64,000 nt of DNA from Blasia pusilla (taxonomy: Eukaryota > Marchantiophyta > Marchantiopsida > Blasiales): NCBI GenBank assembly GCA_050084515.1, contig CM114272.1, positions 43,586,001 to 43,650,000 on the forward strand, written 5' to 3'. The notes below the pieces were generated by a model that saw nothing but the letters and a program-made list of their open reading frames with translations, was not told the origin of the DNA and did no database searches. How positions within the stretch are numbered: position 1 is the first letter of the stretch; each line of letters opens with the position of its first letter. The position numbers were made by a program, and so were the translations under genes. Below are positions 33,149-45,789 of this stretch, piece by piece.

Positions 33149-36100
33149 TCAGAAAGTATCAAAAGACGCATGTAAATAACTGAATACTTCCACTGCAAAA
33201 GGAATAAATCCATCAGTCGCATGTCTCACAGCATAACTTAACTCCTTGATTCTTGCTCCAGCCTCGGCCGCCAAACCTTTGGTATGTGCGGCTCGACACA
33301 CCAAGTCAGAACGTGTTGGATCAGCAACCACCACATCACCTAGTGTCCGAAATCCACCTCGAGACATAACAAGATCGACTCTCCGACGAGAGGTTGCTTA
33401 TGTGGTTGAAGGTAGGACATGGAATTGCTCTTGCTCAATGGTATATCCTCCAGTACGAGCCACTAATGCTACCGCCTCTCTAATGACATCATGTGTGGCC
33501 GTTCGTTCTCTACCATGTGCACATCGGAGAATATGGATATCCTTAGCATCAATGGGATCCCCGCATACATAATTCGGCATATCTAATAGAGAAGGATGGG
33601 GCAATCCAAGACATAACCGCAAGGCTGTCGAGAATATACTTTGAGGAAGACGAAATGGAATAATAAGAGGATTTGTAGTAAGCGACGCCCCCGCTCCGGT
33701 ATCCGCACATTAACGCAAACGAGCTCGATGAGCGTCAGAGGATGCCTCGGAGAGAATGTTGGAAAAGTTGATTTGATGCAGATTCTCAGAGATATGCTCT
33801 TGAAGTCAATCAAGCCCTTCCATAATCAATTGACTGAAAGGGGGTAGAATTGCTTGTGTAGCAAGAGGAAGAAGAGCTCGTGCACATCTCAGTTGTTGTT
33901 GAAATAACAAGTCTCCCTCCTCTACATGGGCAATATGATCCATCAAGATAGGTGTATCTCCTTGGAGAAACCTTGAAGCCAGAATCGGTGCTACCAAGGC
34001 CCAACTCCCCAAAAAGGTTGTTGGAGCAGATGCAACTGTGGAGGACAGTCCTACCCCTCCAAAAGAAATAGGCAAGATAGCTTGTCGTGAAGCAAAGACA
34101 CCATCCTCTCCCTCAAAGGTATTCGGGCCAAGAAGTTGACCAAAATTTGCCAAGATAGAAGCGTCCAAAGAGGCCAACCGATGTAAGAACCTTGAAGTGG
34201 GAGGACAAGTGCGAAGAAGGTAGGAAGGACGTCGTAGAAAACATTGGGAGAGAATCCCATAAGCCACTTGGGGATCCCCTAGATGAGGTAACAAATGAAG
34301 CCATTCCACGTCTTTCAAAAAGGCCTCATCCAAGAACTTTGAGACATAGTCGATGAAGCCAATTGGGACCCCAAGAACCCTAACCCCTTCAATGTAGATG
34401 GGAAAATCAGGAGTAGGTGGGATGAATGTTGAGAGAAGGTATGAAGGAGACCATACTACACATTTACTAGGTTGGACTTTAAGGTTTAAGAAAGAGAGTT
34501 GCTCCACAAAATGGATATAAGCAGGAACCACTTCAGAAGGAGGACCTATAATATGAGCGTCATTAGCAATAGAAGGGAAAAGACAAGATGGAAATGCTTG
34601 CGTTGATGCTCGAAGGGCACGGAAGTGAGCAATGGCAAAGAGTGGGCCATCCATAGGATCACCTTTACGTGTGCAACAAGTTGATTATAGAATACTATAT
34701 TCCCCGAAAGTAGCATGATGGGAATAGATAATGGGCGTATCATCGGCATAGAAGGAGTGAACAAATGGAATGAAGCTCGCAAGTTGTCCTCTTGCACAAA
34801 GTAACTCCTCAAAGATGGCCGCACGAGAAACTGAATTGAATGCGTTAGCCACACCGACTTGAATTGCTACCCAATCTGGATGAATATCAAGAGTGGAGCA
34901 AATCCCATGCACTACAGCCTCACAACCTCCAAGAGTTGCCACTCCAAATTGATGAGGAAATAAGTGGGTACTAAAATGAGGACGAAATTGCAAGCATAGA
35001 GATCGACTAACCAAGCGGTATAAAACCTCTCCAATAGCCAAAGGGCGCACACCTGAAGGAGGCTTATCCATAGCTAACAAACGATAAGCCCCTAAGAGCC
35101 TAGAGATAGAGAATGGGAGACGACTTGCCGCCATACATGCACACACCTTATATAGAGAGACAAAGCCACTTGCTGAATCTGCCAAGATAAAGCAATCATT
35201 GAGATGCTCAAAAAACATCCTTGATAGCCCACTTGCTGATAAGCGAGGAATATGCAAAACAGACATTGTGGAAACCTCCAAGTCAAGGTCCAAGTCAAGG
35301 TCCGTTGTATAGTCTTCCACAAAAGATGGAGCATTGCCACTTGAAGGAGGGTGAAGAGCTTCTACGAGAGCCATTGTTTCTGCACTTTGAACCGCCGGAG
35401 AAAGAGGATCCAATGCTCGAGCTGCACGTAAAAACTCACCAACCTGCCCCAAAAGTAGACTTCATCAAAGGCGTTGTTGTATTGAAGGCCTCCCATAATT
35501 GGCATGTTGAGTGGGATGAGCCGCAGGTAAGGCCTCTACTCGAAGTACATGCTCATTCTCAAGATTCTCCCAATCCCCAGACATAAAGCGTTGACTATGT
35601 GTGGAGGTTTCACGATGACCCGTCGTACTATCCCTTGAAGGGAGGACTAAAACCCATTGTGGGAAGAGTAATAGGAGATACCAAGCATTGATAACTGTGG
35701 GATCACGCGCTAACCTTTCTAATGGGAAAAGCAAATCTTGTTGGATGATGGGACGAAGAGCAATAGGAATGTGAGTGTAGAGTCTAGGACAAGGAAGACC
35801 TAGATGGAAAGAGCGAAGGAGATCAATCTGGCTTAACCAAGTCCAAGCACTTGTTGTGGGGAGTGCAGTAGGAGGTGATATCGGGTTAGGGATTGAAGGC
35901 CCATGCATGGATCGACAGTACTGCTGATGTCTTTTGATCCCATTAGGAGCAAAATCCTTACCACAAGGTGTACAACAAACCTTTGGTACAAATGGAAAAG
36001 TAGAAGGGTTACAAGGAGAGGAGGTGGGAGGTGCAAGAGGTGGTGATGGACGACAATGAGGGGATAAGTAGGTTGGGGAAGGAGGAGGAGGAAGAGGAAG

Positions 36101-36260
36101 AGGGGAGATTCGGGTAGAATAGATGGGAGTTGGAAGCTAGGGCATAGATGAGATATGTGGGGATGGAAAAGTAAAAGGATTTGGTAATAATGGATGAGGA
36201 TTAGGCTCAATAAGACAAGACGAAGAGGGAAGAAGAGGAGAATCCGGAAGAAATACAGCA
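33149..36260 (-). mobile_element. R2-like non-LTR retrotransposon with C-terminal endonuclease, dead
   Basis: Minus-strand order fits a LINE with a restriction-like endonuclease. A Pro-rich segment leads into one zinc finger (CTPCGKDFAPNGIKRH..YC, about 35978-35918). The reverse transcriptase follows (35452-33806) with PPSGVRPLAIGEVLYRLV, FGVATLGGCEAVVHG, motif A, GDPMDGPLF (motif B) and motif C. At the C-terminus a Cys/His segment (CGDPIDAKDIHILRC..GRERTATHD, about 33560-33480) leads to RRRVDLVMSRG and GDVVVADPT, a PD-(D/E)XK-like pattern. The frame breaks between blocks (near 35460, 34680, 33800 and 33400). Motif A reads QVGVANAFNSV and motif C IANDAHIIG. Families of this kind have Asp at the Gly (34855-34853) and at the Asn (34564-34562), so the enzyme is inactive. 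Ends not defined. Confidence 0.8.
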
Positions 36261-36351
36261 ATTGTGAACATCCATCACAGACTAGCATATATAGTGGCTG
36301 CACCATGGGCGGAACCATACAACATACATCACAAGCTTGCAGGAACTACAG

Positions 36352-38456
36352 CTAAACTGAGATCAACTTCATCTTCAATGTTAGGAAGGTGACATGGCGT
36401 ATAGTCACGTACATAGTCCTTCCAACCAAACCATCACGTTTCTTGAATAAGAGGACATCAGATGGCAAAAACTCATGCATTCTCAAGATAATGCGCCCTA
36501 CAATCACATCCAACGTCGTGGATGTTGTCTGTTGTAAGTAGACATAGTCTCTTTTATGAAACCTTTGGATAGTTGGTCGATAACCTCCTCCTTGAACAGT
36601 CGCATACCTCAACGTATTCCGATATTACGCAATCGCCAAGTTCTCAAACACCATGGGCATCACTCTCCAACACAACTCAACCCTCTAAGAACATGCTTGC
36701 ATCCACATATCAAGGTCATCAAAGTTCAACACCTAACCAACATCTCGACAAATGGCTGCAGGTTAAAATGGCTCTTAGCCCTAAAGCAGCAAATATGGTA
36801 AGAAAGACGCTAAGGATTTCTGCCTACTGAATCTGTATCCCATCGCCAACTAAAGAAATTTGAGGTCCCAATCTCCTAGGTGACCTCTTTCCAAGCCATA
36901 CTTGTGTAAACCTCTCTTGACCGTCTCGACAACCCTCTCCATGAATAGTCGCATACCTCAACGTATCATGATGCTACTCAATCACCAAGTTCTCAAACGC
37001 CATGGGCATCACTCTCCGACAAAACTCAACCCTCTAAGAACATACTCGCATCCACATATCAGGATCATCAAGGTTCAACACCTAACCAACATCTCGACGA
37101 ATGATCGCAGGTAAATACGGCTCTTAGCCCTAAAGCAACAAATATGGTAAGGATGTATGCCTACTGAATCTGTATCCCATCGCTAACCAAGGAAATTTGA
37201 GGTCCCAATCTCCTAGATGACCTCTTTGCAAGCCATACTTGTGTAAACCTCTCTTGACCATCTCCACAACCCTCTCTGCTAGTCCATCCCTCTCAAGATG
37301 CCCGCGAAGTGGTGCCGTGGTCAATCAACGCCTCATCACACTAGGCCTGAAACACCCGGCAAAACTCCATATCCTGGTCTTTCAACACCTTAATTGGTAT
37401 GTCATAATGACTCCGCACTCGATTTAGAAAGGCATACGCTACTCCCTCACTCGCTTTGTTAAGCAATGCTCTCTCACTCGCTATCCACTTCAAGAAGTGT
37501 TCGACCATCATCAACACATAGCGACCATGGCGCTCCGTCAAAGGTAAATGTCTTGCAAAATACAAACTCCATCTATAACTTAAACCCATGATTAGAAGTA
37601 GATGCAACTGTGGAGTTAGTGTATTGAACGATGTTCATACCCAATCACACACCATGCACCTCGCAAAAAATCGTTGAACGTCAGTCTTCATGCATCGCCA
37701 CCAATATCGTATCTGGAGCAATTTGTATGTCCGCTTCACTCCAAAATTATCCAACTCCTTGTGGGCATGTTGTACTAGTCGTGCTCTCTACGAAGGATGC
37801 GGCACAACGCGTATTCTACCATCCTCCCGAACTCGCAACACATGAATCCCCTCCCACTGAAACCGTCTGGCTTGCTGTAGGATCCGATCCTGCTCTCTAG
37901 CACCCACTGTGCTCGCGATGCTGCCAGTACACAAGTACTCCAAGACTTCTCCATCCTTGTAAATATCTCGTCCACGTGTCTCCTCCTTACCGGCCTCTAG
38001 ATCTAGGGATTCTCCGTCAGAACTCACCATCGAAGTCTAAACACTCTAGCTCTCCATAGCCAACAAGCCTAAATAGGCTAACTCGTGCCATCCAGACACC
38101 AACTCCTCATCACTCTCTCCATCCCAACGAGTTGCAATCGCATCTCGTTGACTCAAGCATGGGTTACGGCTCAACCCATCTGCATCTTGGTTGAGCGTCC
38201 CATGTCTATGCACCACATGGAAATCATACTCCTGCAATGACAGAGCCCACCTTGCAAGCTTGCATGTAAGCTTGTCACAATCCATCAACTGCTTAAGTGG
38301 TTGATGATCAGTAATAATGGTAAAAGGGTTTCCAAATAAGTAACACCTGAAATGAACGAGAGCCCACACTATACCCAAGCACTCATCCTCATACGAGCTA
38401 TACTTTGCCTCTGAAGTGTTGTCTGAGCGAGTGGCGTAAGCGACTAAATTGCTCAA
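36352..38456 (-). mobile_element. Ty3/gypsy fragment, copy C: RNase H to integrase
   Basis: The 5' end on the minus strand (38456-38046) is RNase H: YATRSDNTSEAKYSSYEDECL, cut at the start of the fragment, then DHQPLKQLMDCDKL and HRHGTLNQDADGLSR. Then comes the integrase: zinc-binding region (about 37830-37640, HKELDNFGVKRTY and CMVCD), core with RHGRYVLMMVEHFLKW and DQDMEFC, and DGLAERVVEMVKRGLHKYG (about 37290-37230). No gag, methyltransferase or RT is present, and no LTR is seen at either end. The integrase text matches copy B at the right end of the window, so both belong to one family. Confidence 0.8.
36597..37285. repeat. About 350-bp tandem duplication within copy C
   Basis: GTCGCATACCTCAACGTAT occurs at 36599 and again near 36948, and the downstream text (CCAAGTTCTCAAAC.CCATGG, CTGTATCCCATCGC, AAGCCATACTTGTGTAAACC) repeats at the same spacing. 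The duplication covers the integrase C-terminal part and breaks its frame. Confidence 0.8.
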
Positions 38457-38807
38457 CCAAACTAGTGAAGAGAGTGATTAAGAAATAGAGGATAGAGGAC
38501 TTCCAAGATGAGGGGAACAAGAAGGTGTATGTTGGCAAGCTGGAAGAAAATCTCTTGGCATTTGAAATTTTCATTGAATCTATTGTCAAGAAATTTGGGT
38601 TCACAAGAACAACTGTGGACATGATGTTGGCATGGACGGAGCATGGAGTGATAGATGTTGTTGATATTGCTTTCTGCAAAAAATTGACAATCTCTGGCAG
38701 AGCCATGAAATGGTGGTCCTTGGAACTCAATGCAACTCTATCTAGACCAACGAATGATCTGACCTGCCAATCTCTATCGCATCCACCCTGATCTTCCCAC
38801 TGCGTAT

Positions 38808-39245
38808 TTACAGTTCCTCATCCACAGCTATGTAATGCACAATGGAGGTTTCATTCTCCTTGAAGTTGACCCTACTCCAAGTTGAGGAACCTGCCTTATG
38901 CCTATCATTCAGTGCCATCAATTGAAGCAACCTCAACATTGTGATAAGTTGTGTGACATTGCCATTCACTCTCACATCTTCAAACATCCCGATCTCTGCT
39001 TGGAGATCAGTGCCTTGCTCCACCCAGTTGTTGAAATCTCCCAGCAAGACTATGTTCCCCTTTGTCTGGAACCCAAGGCAATCAGTTTTCACATTATCAA
39101 ACATTGTGACTATTATAACATCATATTCACTATTTGTGGGCATATAAATACACCCAATATACATATCCCTTGAGTTGCATTCTACTTGGACTTTGACCCA
39201 TATACTCTGTTCATACTCGAGCCCTATGTTGTTGAACTCACACAT
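38808..39245 (-). pseudogene. LINE AP-type endonuclease fragment
   Basis: An open frame of about 145 codons that matches the APE-like endonuclease domain of L1-type LINEs: YIGCIYMPTNS, VLLGDFNNWV, and near the end STWSRVNFKE followed by SIVHYIAVD. The last motif normally has Asp before Tyr-Ile (a catalytic position); here it is His. It has no RT or ORF1 beside it, so this is a 5'-truncated or fragmented relic of a different LINE from the one at 33-36 kb. Confidence 0.65.
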
Positions 39246-39290
39246 GACATGTCCATCATGAAGTCTCTGATGAAGAAGCCAATATCCTTC

Positions 39291-39292
<2 letters not shown>

Positions 39293-39330
<38 letters not shown>
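39293..39330. repeat. (GA)n microsatellite
   Basis: GA units interrupted once by AA near 39325. Confidence 0.95.
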
Positions 39331-39331
<1 letters not shown>

Positions 39332-39334
39332 ATT

Positions 39335-41390
39335 AATTTCTCTTAAGCCTACAAGACTACTTACCATATATGTCTTCAATGCATTCTATACGACAAGCAT
39401 CTTCACTTCTAGATTTACAATATTCTATTTTGGGATTCCTACCAAGGAGAAAAAAAATTGAACTCCTAAGAGGGGAGCATAAACAAGCCTCACATAGACA
39501 CAAAAGGTTGTCATTGTCTTAACTATTCACACTCTTCATGATCCACCAAATTTTTTCATGCGAACTAGCTAATGATCATACACTTGCATAACCTCCAAGT
39601 CTACCAAATATCTAATTATGCAAAAATATTAAACAAACTTTAAGACCAATAATTAAAAAGAATTACTAAAATGATCTCTTTCTTTGTGCTCTTCCGTGGT
39701 AGTAGTTGGATTGGTAATGAAAGGTGTTTAATATCTTTGCATAATGGATTCTTTTAGAAGTTGAAAGGAAGCAAATTCAAAAAGAATCAATTACTTTCTT
39801 ACTTTAACAACTATAAGATAAGTGTGGAAACCAACAAATCCCATTTATTGCTTTTAAAAGTCGGTTCTTTGTTACCTTGTTAGCCCCTTAAGTATTGGAA
39901 GAGATAAGTACAAGTTTTGCTAAGACCTGAAAAGATCGAGGGTAGGACTTTAATGCTAAGTGTATGAACTTTAGATAACTAAAGTTTGGTTTGTTCAAGC
40001 ATCTCAATCCAACCCTTTGTTATTATCTATACTATTATAAGAGAACCCCTTTTGTTTTCAAACACATATTTGATTGACATATGGCATTCAAAAAACAATT
40101 TTTATATTAAGACAAAAGAAAATCTCTTATGGACAATAAAGTATGTTCTTGGAACTTATGGGAAACATGATTATGACACTAAAAACTAACTAGTGGGCAG
40201 GCCGTGCTACGCATGGGAATGAAAAGACTAGTCATGTTAGACACAATATTTTTTTTGTTGTCCGTGAAGAAATTAACATTTTCTTGTTGTCCAATTGCCA
40301 CATGTCCAGAAAAAAATGTTAACAAATCAAAACACTCTCCAATAATAATATAAATTATCCCCCCTTTATTACTACCACTAGGCGAAGGTTCTGGAAGATA
40401 GTGGAGCTCCTCATTAATATTAGATCCAAACTCCAATTTCCTCCCAAACTACCATTTGCATCTTGCTGAAATATTCTCCCCATTAAAGCTTCGTGCCTGC
40501 CTCATGGCTTTAGAATTTCTTCAAGTTTGAACCTTGGAAGACTCATTTGTCCAATTTTATTCATTTCCATCCCAATTTCCTGTGCTAGTAGAAGGATGCT
40601 CATGATGTTCCCAATCAAATCAATGTTTTGACTTGACTTCCATTTACTCGATCTGCTGTTCCTCTCTTTTGTTACCCTCCTTTCAACCTACATTCCAACA
40701 AGAAACCCACTCCCACATTTAATTATACCTAGGATATTTAGCCTTAGGAGAATACTCTATATAAGGTTATGACAAAACTTGGAGTTTGATATTCTAAGTT
40801 TTTTTGAAGCTTTTTGGATAATGACATTAGAGTTTCCTATCCACATGACTACTCCAGGTTTTCCTCCTTTTCATCTAGCCTCTCCATGTGGATTCCCCTA
40901 TCACAATCTCTTCACGCATCAAGGGTCGGGTATCGCCAGCCGCCGGTATTGTAGCCTGCTAGTACCTATTTACAATGGTTGGTCCCATACTACTCTGAAG
41001 CTCAAAACATACATACAGCTAGTATACTCTCTTCTAATTTTTACACAATCGCACCGTCTGCAAAGCAGTAGGATGCAATTTAGATGATTGCGTAATTGAC
41101 ACTCATTCTAGATTGCCTGAAGCTGAACTTATGAGGTTTGCCAACAGAGTACTGAAAATTGTACTCCCAAAATGCATCTCTGCAACCATGGGCCTTTGGA
41201 CGAGGTGTGGTATCAATCTGTGAATGTTAACCACCAATCCTGTACATTCTACCTAATAACTTAGTTTAGTTAAACTTTTAAATTCTAAATCTAGACTAGT
41301 TTAGTTCAACTTTTAAATTCTAAATCTTGACTCCTTTACCTATCTACCAAAATTTCAGTTTCTTTGTCTTTGTACTTGAGGTTTCTGTTC
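39335..41390. other. AT-rich spacer, no gene recognised
   Basis: No convincing ORF. Its right end is the 3' flank of the MSR-like gene and must hold that gene's untranslated region and polyadenylation site, which I cannot place. Confidence 0.35.
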
Positions 41391-41395
41391 CCTTT

Positions 41396-44300
41396 CTACA
41401 AAAGCCCCAATTTTTTTCTCTTCCTCCTTCCTGGTAACCTGCTAGTAACCATGGTCAATGGGCTCATAGATGGCTCAGATACAGCCAAGAATCGCTCGCT
41501 TGGTTTAGCCGCAGTTAAGGCAGAAGGTTTACAGTAACAACGAAACACGGGGTGATTTTTCTTCTCAACATATGGTGAGATTACTCCAGACATTTGTGGC
41601 TTGGTGGAATCATCTTTATATTTCAAAGCTGGCACAACTATGTGGTTTAGCCCCACCGCGATTCGTTCACCTGAGACATGAGAGTAGAATACTCCAGGCA
41701 CTGTCGGTACAAATACATCACTCCGGGAGCAGATATAGAAGTCAACAGCCTGCTCAAATTGGGTCTTCCCCGAAAACAAATATTGGTTCTCCTCATTAAA
41801 CGGCATGCTGTATTCCTGTCAAACAGAAGGTAGGTTATATTTGCTGCCCTTTCAGTTATCTACAAATCCCAACACCCAGTTTCTTTCCATCTAGAGTCCT
41901 GGGACATGCATATTTTGTTGGGAGCCTACCAAGGACAGTCAACATTTGTAGTTCAATCTTATCTTCCAAAGGAACTTGAGAGAGAGTCCTTCAAGCTCGC
42001 TGGCAAAAATAACTACCACAACCTGAAGAAGTTCCAAGTAAAGGACTCTACCGACCCTAAGATATGGTGACCCATCAAAAGCTCCCCAATGTCAGCTCAG
42101 GCTCAGATTCCTACAGGGAGAATTCTTTGTATGTGAAGAGGCCTGCCCCGATTCAATTTGTCACTAGCATAAATCTCACTTTCTGATCTTTCCTTAAAAT
42201 ACAACAATCTTCCCTACATTGCATTCACGGTCACAGTGATTTGGATTTGTGAAAACTTACAGAACCAAATTGTGAATAATGAAAGCAACACAGCAAATAT
42301 AACGACCAAATCAAACAGAAAAGTTAGCATCTCAGACAGACCAAGCAGGATTATGTGGATTACCTTTGTCTGAACATTCGGATACATCTCCTGAAGAGTA
42401 TCAAGAATTGGCTCCCATCGTGATTGAGTCAAATATATTGCTGTCTCAGCTGGGTAACCCATCTTCTTCAAGAATAGGCCCACCTCGTTAGGCTCAAGAC
42501 ATCTCTTCCTTCCTGCACTGGTATTGTTGCATGTCTTGTGACGCAGCAGGTCCACCTGCAAATCTATAGCTAGAAACCGGTTGGCGGCTGATTTTGGGGC
42601 AGCCTCTCTCATTCGATTCACCAGCCGGTTCCCTAGTTTTTGAATAAGAATGACGAACTCAAGAGCCTTGTGCATCACCAAGCATCGAATTGCTGCCATT
42701 TTTGGGTCCTCCTGCTCCACTTTCATTGCTGGTAAGAAATTGCCAAGAAAAACCACAGCTTGATTCTTAAAGATGGGGCGCACATGTTCTTCAATATATT
42801 CCCTACTGACTCTCAGTGGGATGCTTGTCAAGTTCTTATTGTTCTTTGCCATGTCTCTGGGGAGTGATCCAACCACACGAACGACTCCTTCCAAACTGGA
42901 AATGAAATTCTTCACATTGTAGATGTCATCAAAGCGGCTGCATTTAGACATAAGAGGCAAACAAAAGATACCCAAAAGCATTAGAACTTGCTTAAACGAA
43001 TCGGATACACCTTCAATGCATGCATGTGGTTCTTTCCAGAGAAACATGCTCAGCTGGACATTCTCATAACTCACCCAACCACAAATAAAGTAAAAAGTTT
43101 TTTTCACACAGGAACTGCCACACCTGATTTTAAAAAACAAAGGAGAGATCTCCAATCTTAGAGAGTTAAGCGATCAAACTTAAATACTGGCAGACTGATA
43201 CAATAAATAAGATCATCCTCATCCACTGATTATAGATACGATACACACCTGTTTGGTTCTTTCTGGGCCTCTTTAATAATTGGCAGTACCAGTGTGGCCC
43301 CAAGTTGTACCGCAACCACCACTGCATCTGCTATCTGTGAACCAACATGCACTTTCCCTTCAGTAAACCCCGATTCAAGACAACTGAACAAGAACTTTCT
43401 CAAGACCACAGGATGAGACGACCACTAATTTGATAACAGACCCTTATTGGAAATTGCCTTCATGCAAATATTTACAAATGAAATCCACCTGTGCACGGTG
43501 ATTATGGGGTCCATTGTAACATGTGACTACCACAAACCCCCAAGACTTCCCGATTTGTTCTGCACATACACAAAAAGAGGATCACATTATGACTTCAGAC
43601 TATGGCTTCCACCTGGACCAGCTAAAGAAATCTAGAGACTTGAAAACATCTCGACCAAAACAGCTCTTATATGGAGCCCAAAACAAGCTCCATACAAGGG
43701 CCAAAATCGAACACTCTAGTCTTCCTACTCTAAGTTTGCTTACAGGCAGTCACATTCCTCTTGTTAATGTGAACTGAATCACATAAACAAGAGCCCAGTC
43801 ATGAAGACTTTGAAAGTCCAAATACATTAAAGACCTGGTGACAACGCAAGCAAAAATATAGCTATCCCTTCTTCTTTTCCTTGAATCTCGCAGACCTACA
43901 AAACTCCCGTCACCGTTGGAAAGGCCAGAGCACAGCTTAAAGGGTATTCTCTCCCAGAGTAGCAATCACAAAGACAGACTGGTTACAGTTGATTTAAAAT
44001 CACATGTTCTGCGTACTAACGTTTGGAAAGCATGAAGCATTTCATAACACTTCCATAAACAATCTGGCAGCAGTCTATTCCTGTAATCCACTAGTCTCCA
44101 GGTTTGCCTTTCTCAGCAATTTGTCCACCCTAAGCCCCCAGCCCAAATCCTCAGAATGGAAGGGTGGCCCGTCACTTTAGAGCATACACCACGCAGAATG
44201 ACCTGGATCGGCACTCGACAGTACTCAGCATTCCTTTCTTCCCTGACTACAAAGTTCATCGATATTCCTAGCCTCATGGAAATCACAGGGCAAAGGCTTC

Positions 44301-44856
44301 CACTCACTGGTAAGTCCTGTGCCCCAGCACTGCTCCAACACTGGGCCAGGCTTCCCCCACAGCTTATCGTCTAGCTTCTCCTTCATGGCTATCCTTCTCG
44401 GATCGTTGACTTCCAACTCCGATCCATAGGGAGTCGAAAGAATCTGGGTCAAGAGCGCAACAATTCAGTGGCTAAAATTGGAGCAGTCCAGGAGACGAAT
44501 GTAGTTCACGCGAGATCAGTGGATTCCATTAAAAATCACCTACCATATCTGGGAGCTCTAATAAATCACCGAATACCGCTTGAAAGGAGCGAGGAGAAGT
44601 GTGAAGTAAGCGGCAGAAAACGTGAGTGACCTGCAACAAGTTCGCATTCTAATCAAGAATATCAGATTTATCTCTAAGCCCCGAGAGAACTTGACAATGG
44701 GTATACCACCTGAGACTCGTCCAGCGCAACCCGAGAATAGCCAATGGCGGAAGGGCGATTCCCTAACATATTCAGGACGAGCACCAACAACCCAAATGCT
44801 GAGAGCCCTACGATTGCTTTCTGCTTCCCACTCATGGTCCCCACTCTGCGCGCCAC
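41396..44856 (-). CDS. MSR-like O-fucosyltransferase-family protein, six exons
   Basis: A complete spliced gene: exons 44856-44710, 44443-44308, 43559-43489, 43334-43249, 42937-42364 and 41815-41396. All introns have GT-AG borders and every junction is in phase, giving 477 residues. Residues 15-31 are one hydrophobic segment, fitting a Golgi type II membrane anchor. The rest fits the plant GDP-fucose protein O-fucosyltransferase fold in its MANNAN SYNTHESIS-RELATED (MSR) branch: SWGFVVVTCYNGPHNHRAQ, IADAVVVAVQLGATLVLP, FDDIYNVKNF, FLAIDLQVDL, GLFLKKMGYPAETAIYLTQSRW, and a C-terminal SRSDVFVPTVPGVFYSHVSG. MSR proteins act with mannan synthases in glucomannan synthesis. The short catalytic Arg motif of true fucosyltransferases (HLRFE) reads DLQVDL here, in keeping with MSRs lacking it. 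The alternative start at 44835 (MSGKQK) would drop seven residues. Transposons flank it on both sides but it is undamaged. Confidence 0.88.
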
Positions 44857-44869
44857 TTGTCAAGCACTA

Positions 44870-45480
44870 ATAGCTCCGAAAATGCGGAGGAAACCCAGAT
44901 GAATTGCGGCTCGAGACCAGAAGCGGCAGCATCCCTGACGTGGATAGCTCTCGTCTCTTTCTCTACTGCACTCCACCGCTGAAGCCAGGTCCTCCCCTGC
45001 CTAACTACTCACCCACCCACTCACTCACTCGACTTGATCTGCACCGCCCAGCAATTCCCTTTCCCTCAAATGACCAACTACACGATCACCGAAAGGTCTT
45101 CACTTGTGGGAACGAAAGCAATTCTCTCTCACTTGTGCTTCCTAAGCCAGATATCCTCAATTGGAGCTGGAAATCCCAAAACAGTGAAGCAAAGCAACTG
45201 CAGACATTCCTTTCCTACAGCCCTCGTGTAAGTCGGTCGGTCGGTCAATGCTCTTCCCAAATCACAGCAGATCGGAAACCTTCGATGCGGGACAGATGTA
45301 GGGCCACTCCCTTTGAGCTGATGCTTCTGTGACGGCTTAAGCAAATTGGGACCCAGTTCCAACCACTCTCACCATAAAGATTTTTCTTCTTCCACCTCGG
45401 CACGAACGAGGCACAGGCGCTGAATCTACCTCTGGGCCCGGTTGGAGATGGGTTTCACGAACCCACCATCTTCCTCTGTG
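44870..45480. promoter_or_regulatory. Upstream region of the MSR-like gene
   Basis: The 5' flank of the minus-strand gene and so its likely promoter. It contains pyrimidine-rich stretches and a GTCGGTCGGTCGGTC run at 45234-45246. ORFs of 60-140 codons on the + strand lack domains and are probably chance. No TATA box could be fixed. Confidence 0.3.
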
Positions 45481-45780
45481 CCCCTAAAGCTCCGCGCTAT
45501 TCACTCGTCAGCATTGGCTCCACTTCCCCATCCGGATCGCTTAGAGCACAACGTTGCCCGATCTACCTGGCGTTGTGCACGGTCGGTATCTGAGGAGTCT
45601 CGGATCTTCTGCTGCTCCTACTGCTCCCGGTTCCAGCCTTCCTTCTCCTCCCGGGATCGGGTCGTCTCCGTTCCCGCCCGCGAGGGGGGGACGAGGTCCC
45701 GCGGGGACGGGCGCGCGCGATGGCGCCGCCCGGCCGCCGGGACGAGAGGATAGCTTCTGGTCCTGTTGTGGCCTTCAGGT
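45480..45780. other. CpG-dense GC-rich tract
   Basis: A markedly GC- and CpG-rich stretch (CCCGCGGGGACGGGCGCGCG and similar, 45660-45750) inside AT-rich DNA. A + frame (45442-45753) is open but reads as low-complexity Arg/Gly/Ser. It may be a CpG island with a divergent promoter for the MSR-like gene, or the 5' end of an unrecognised retroelement. Confidence 0.5.
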
Positions 45781-45789
45781 TTTGACTCT

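Noticed and set aside
38525-38791. Open + frame of 88 codons beside copy C
   Set aside because: Reads smoothly but matches no family I know, has no start context, and lies among transposon scraps.
44904-45753. + strand ORFs of up to 142 codons upstream of the MSR-like gene
   Set aside because: No domain, low-complexity composition, and they overlap the likely promoter and CpG-rich tract.
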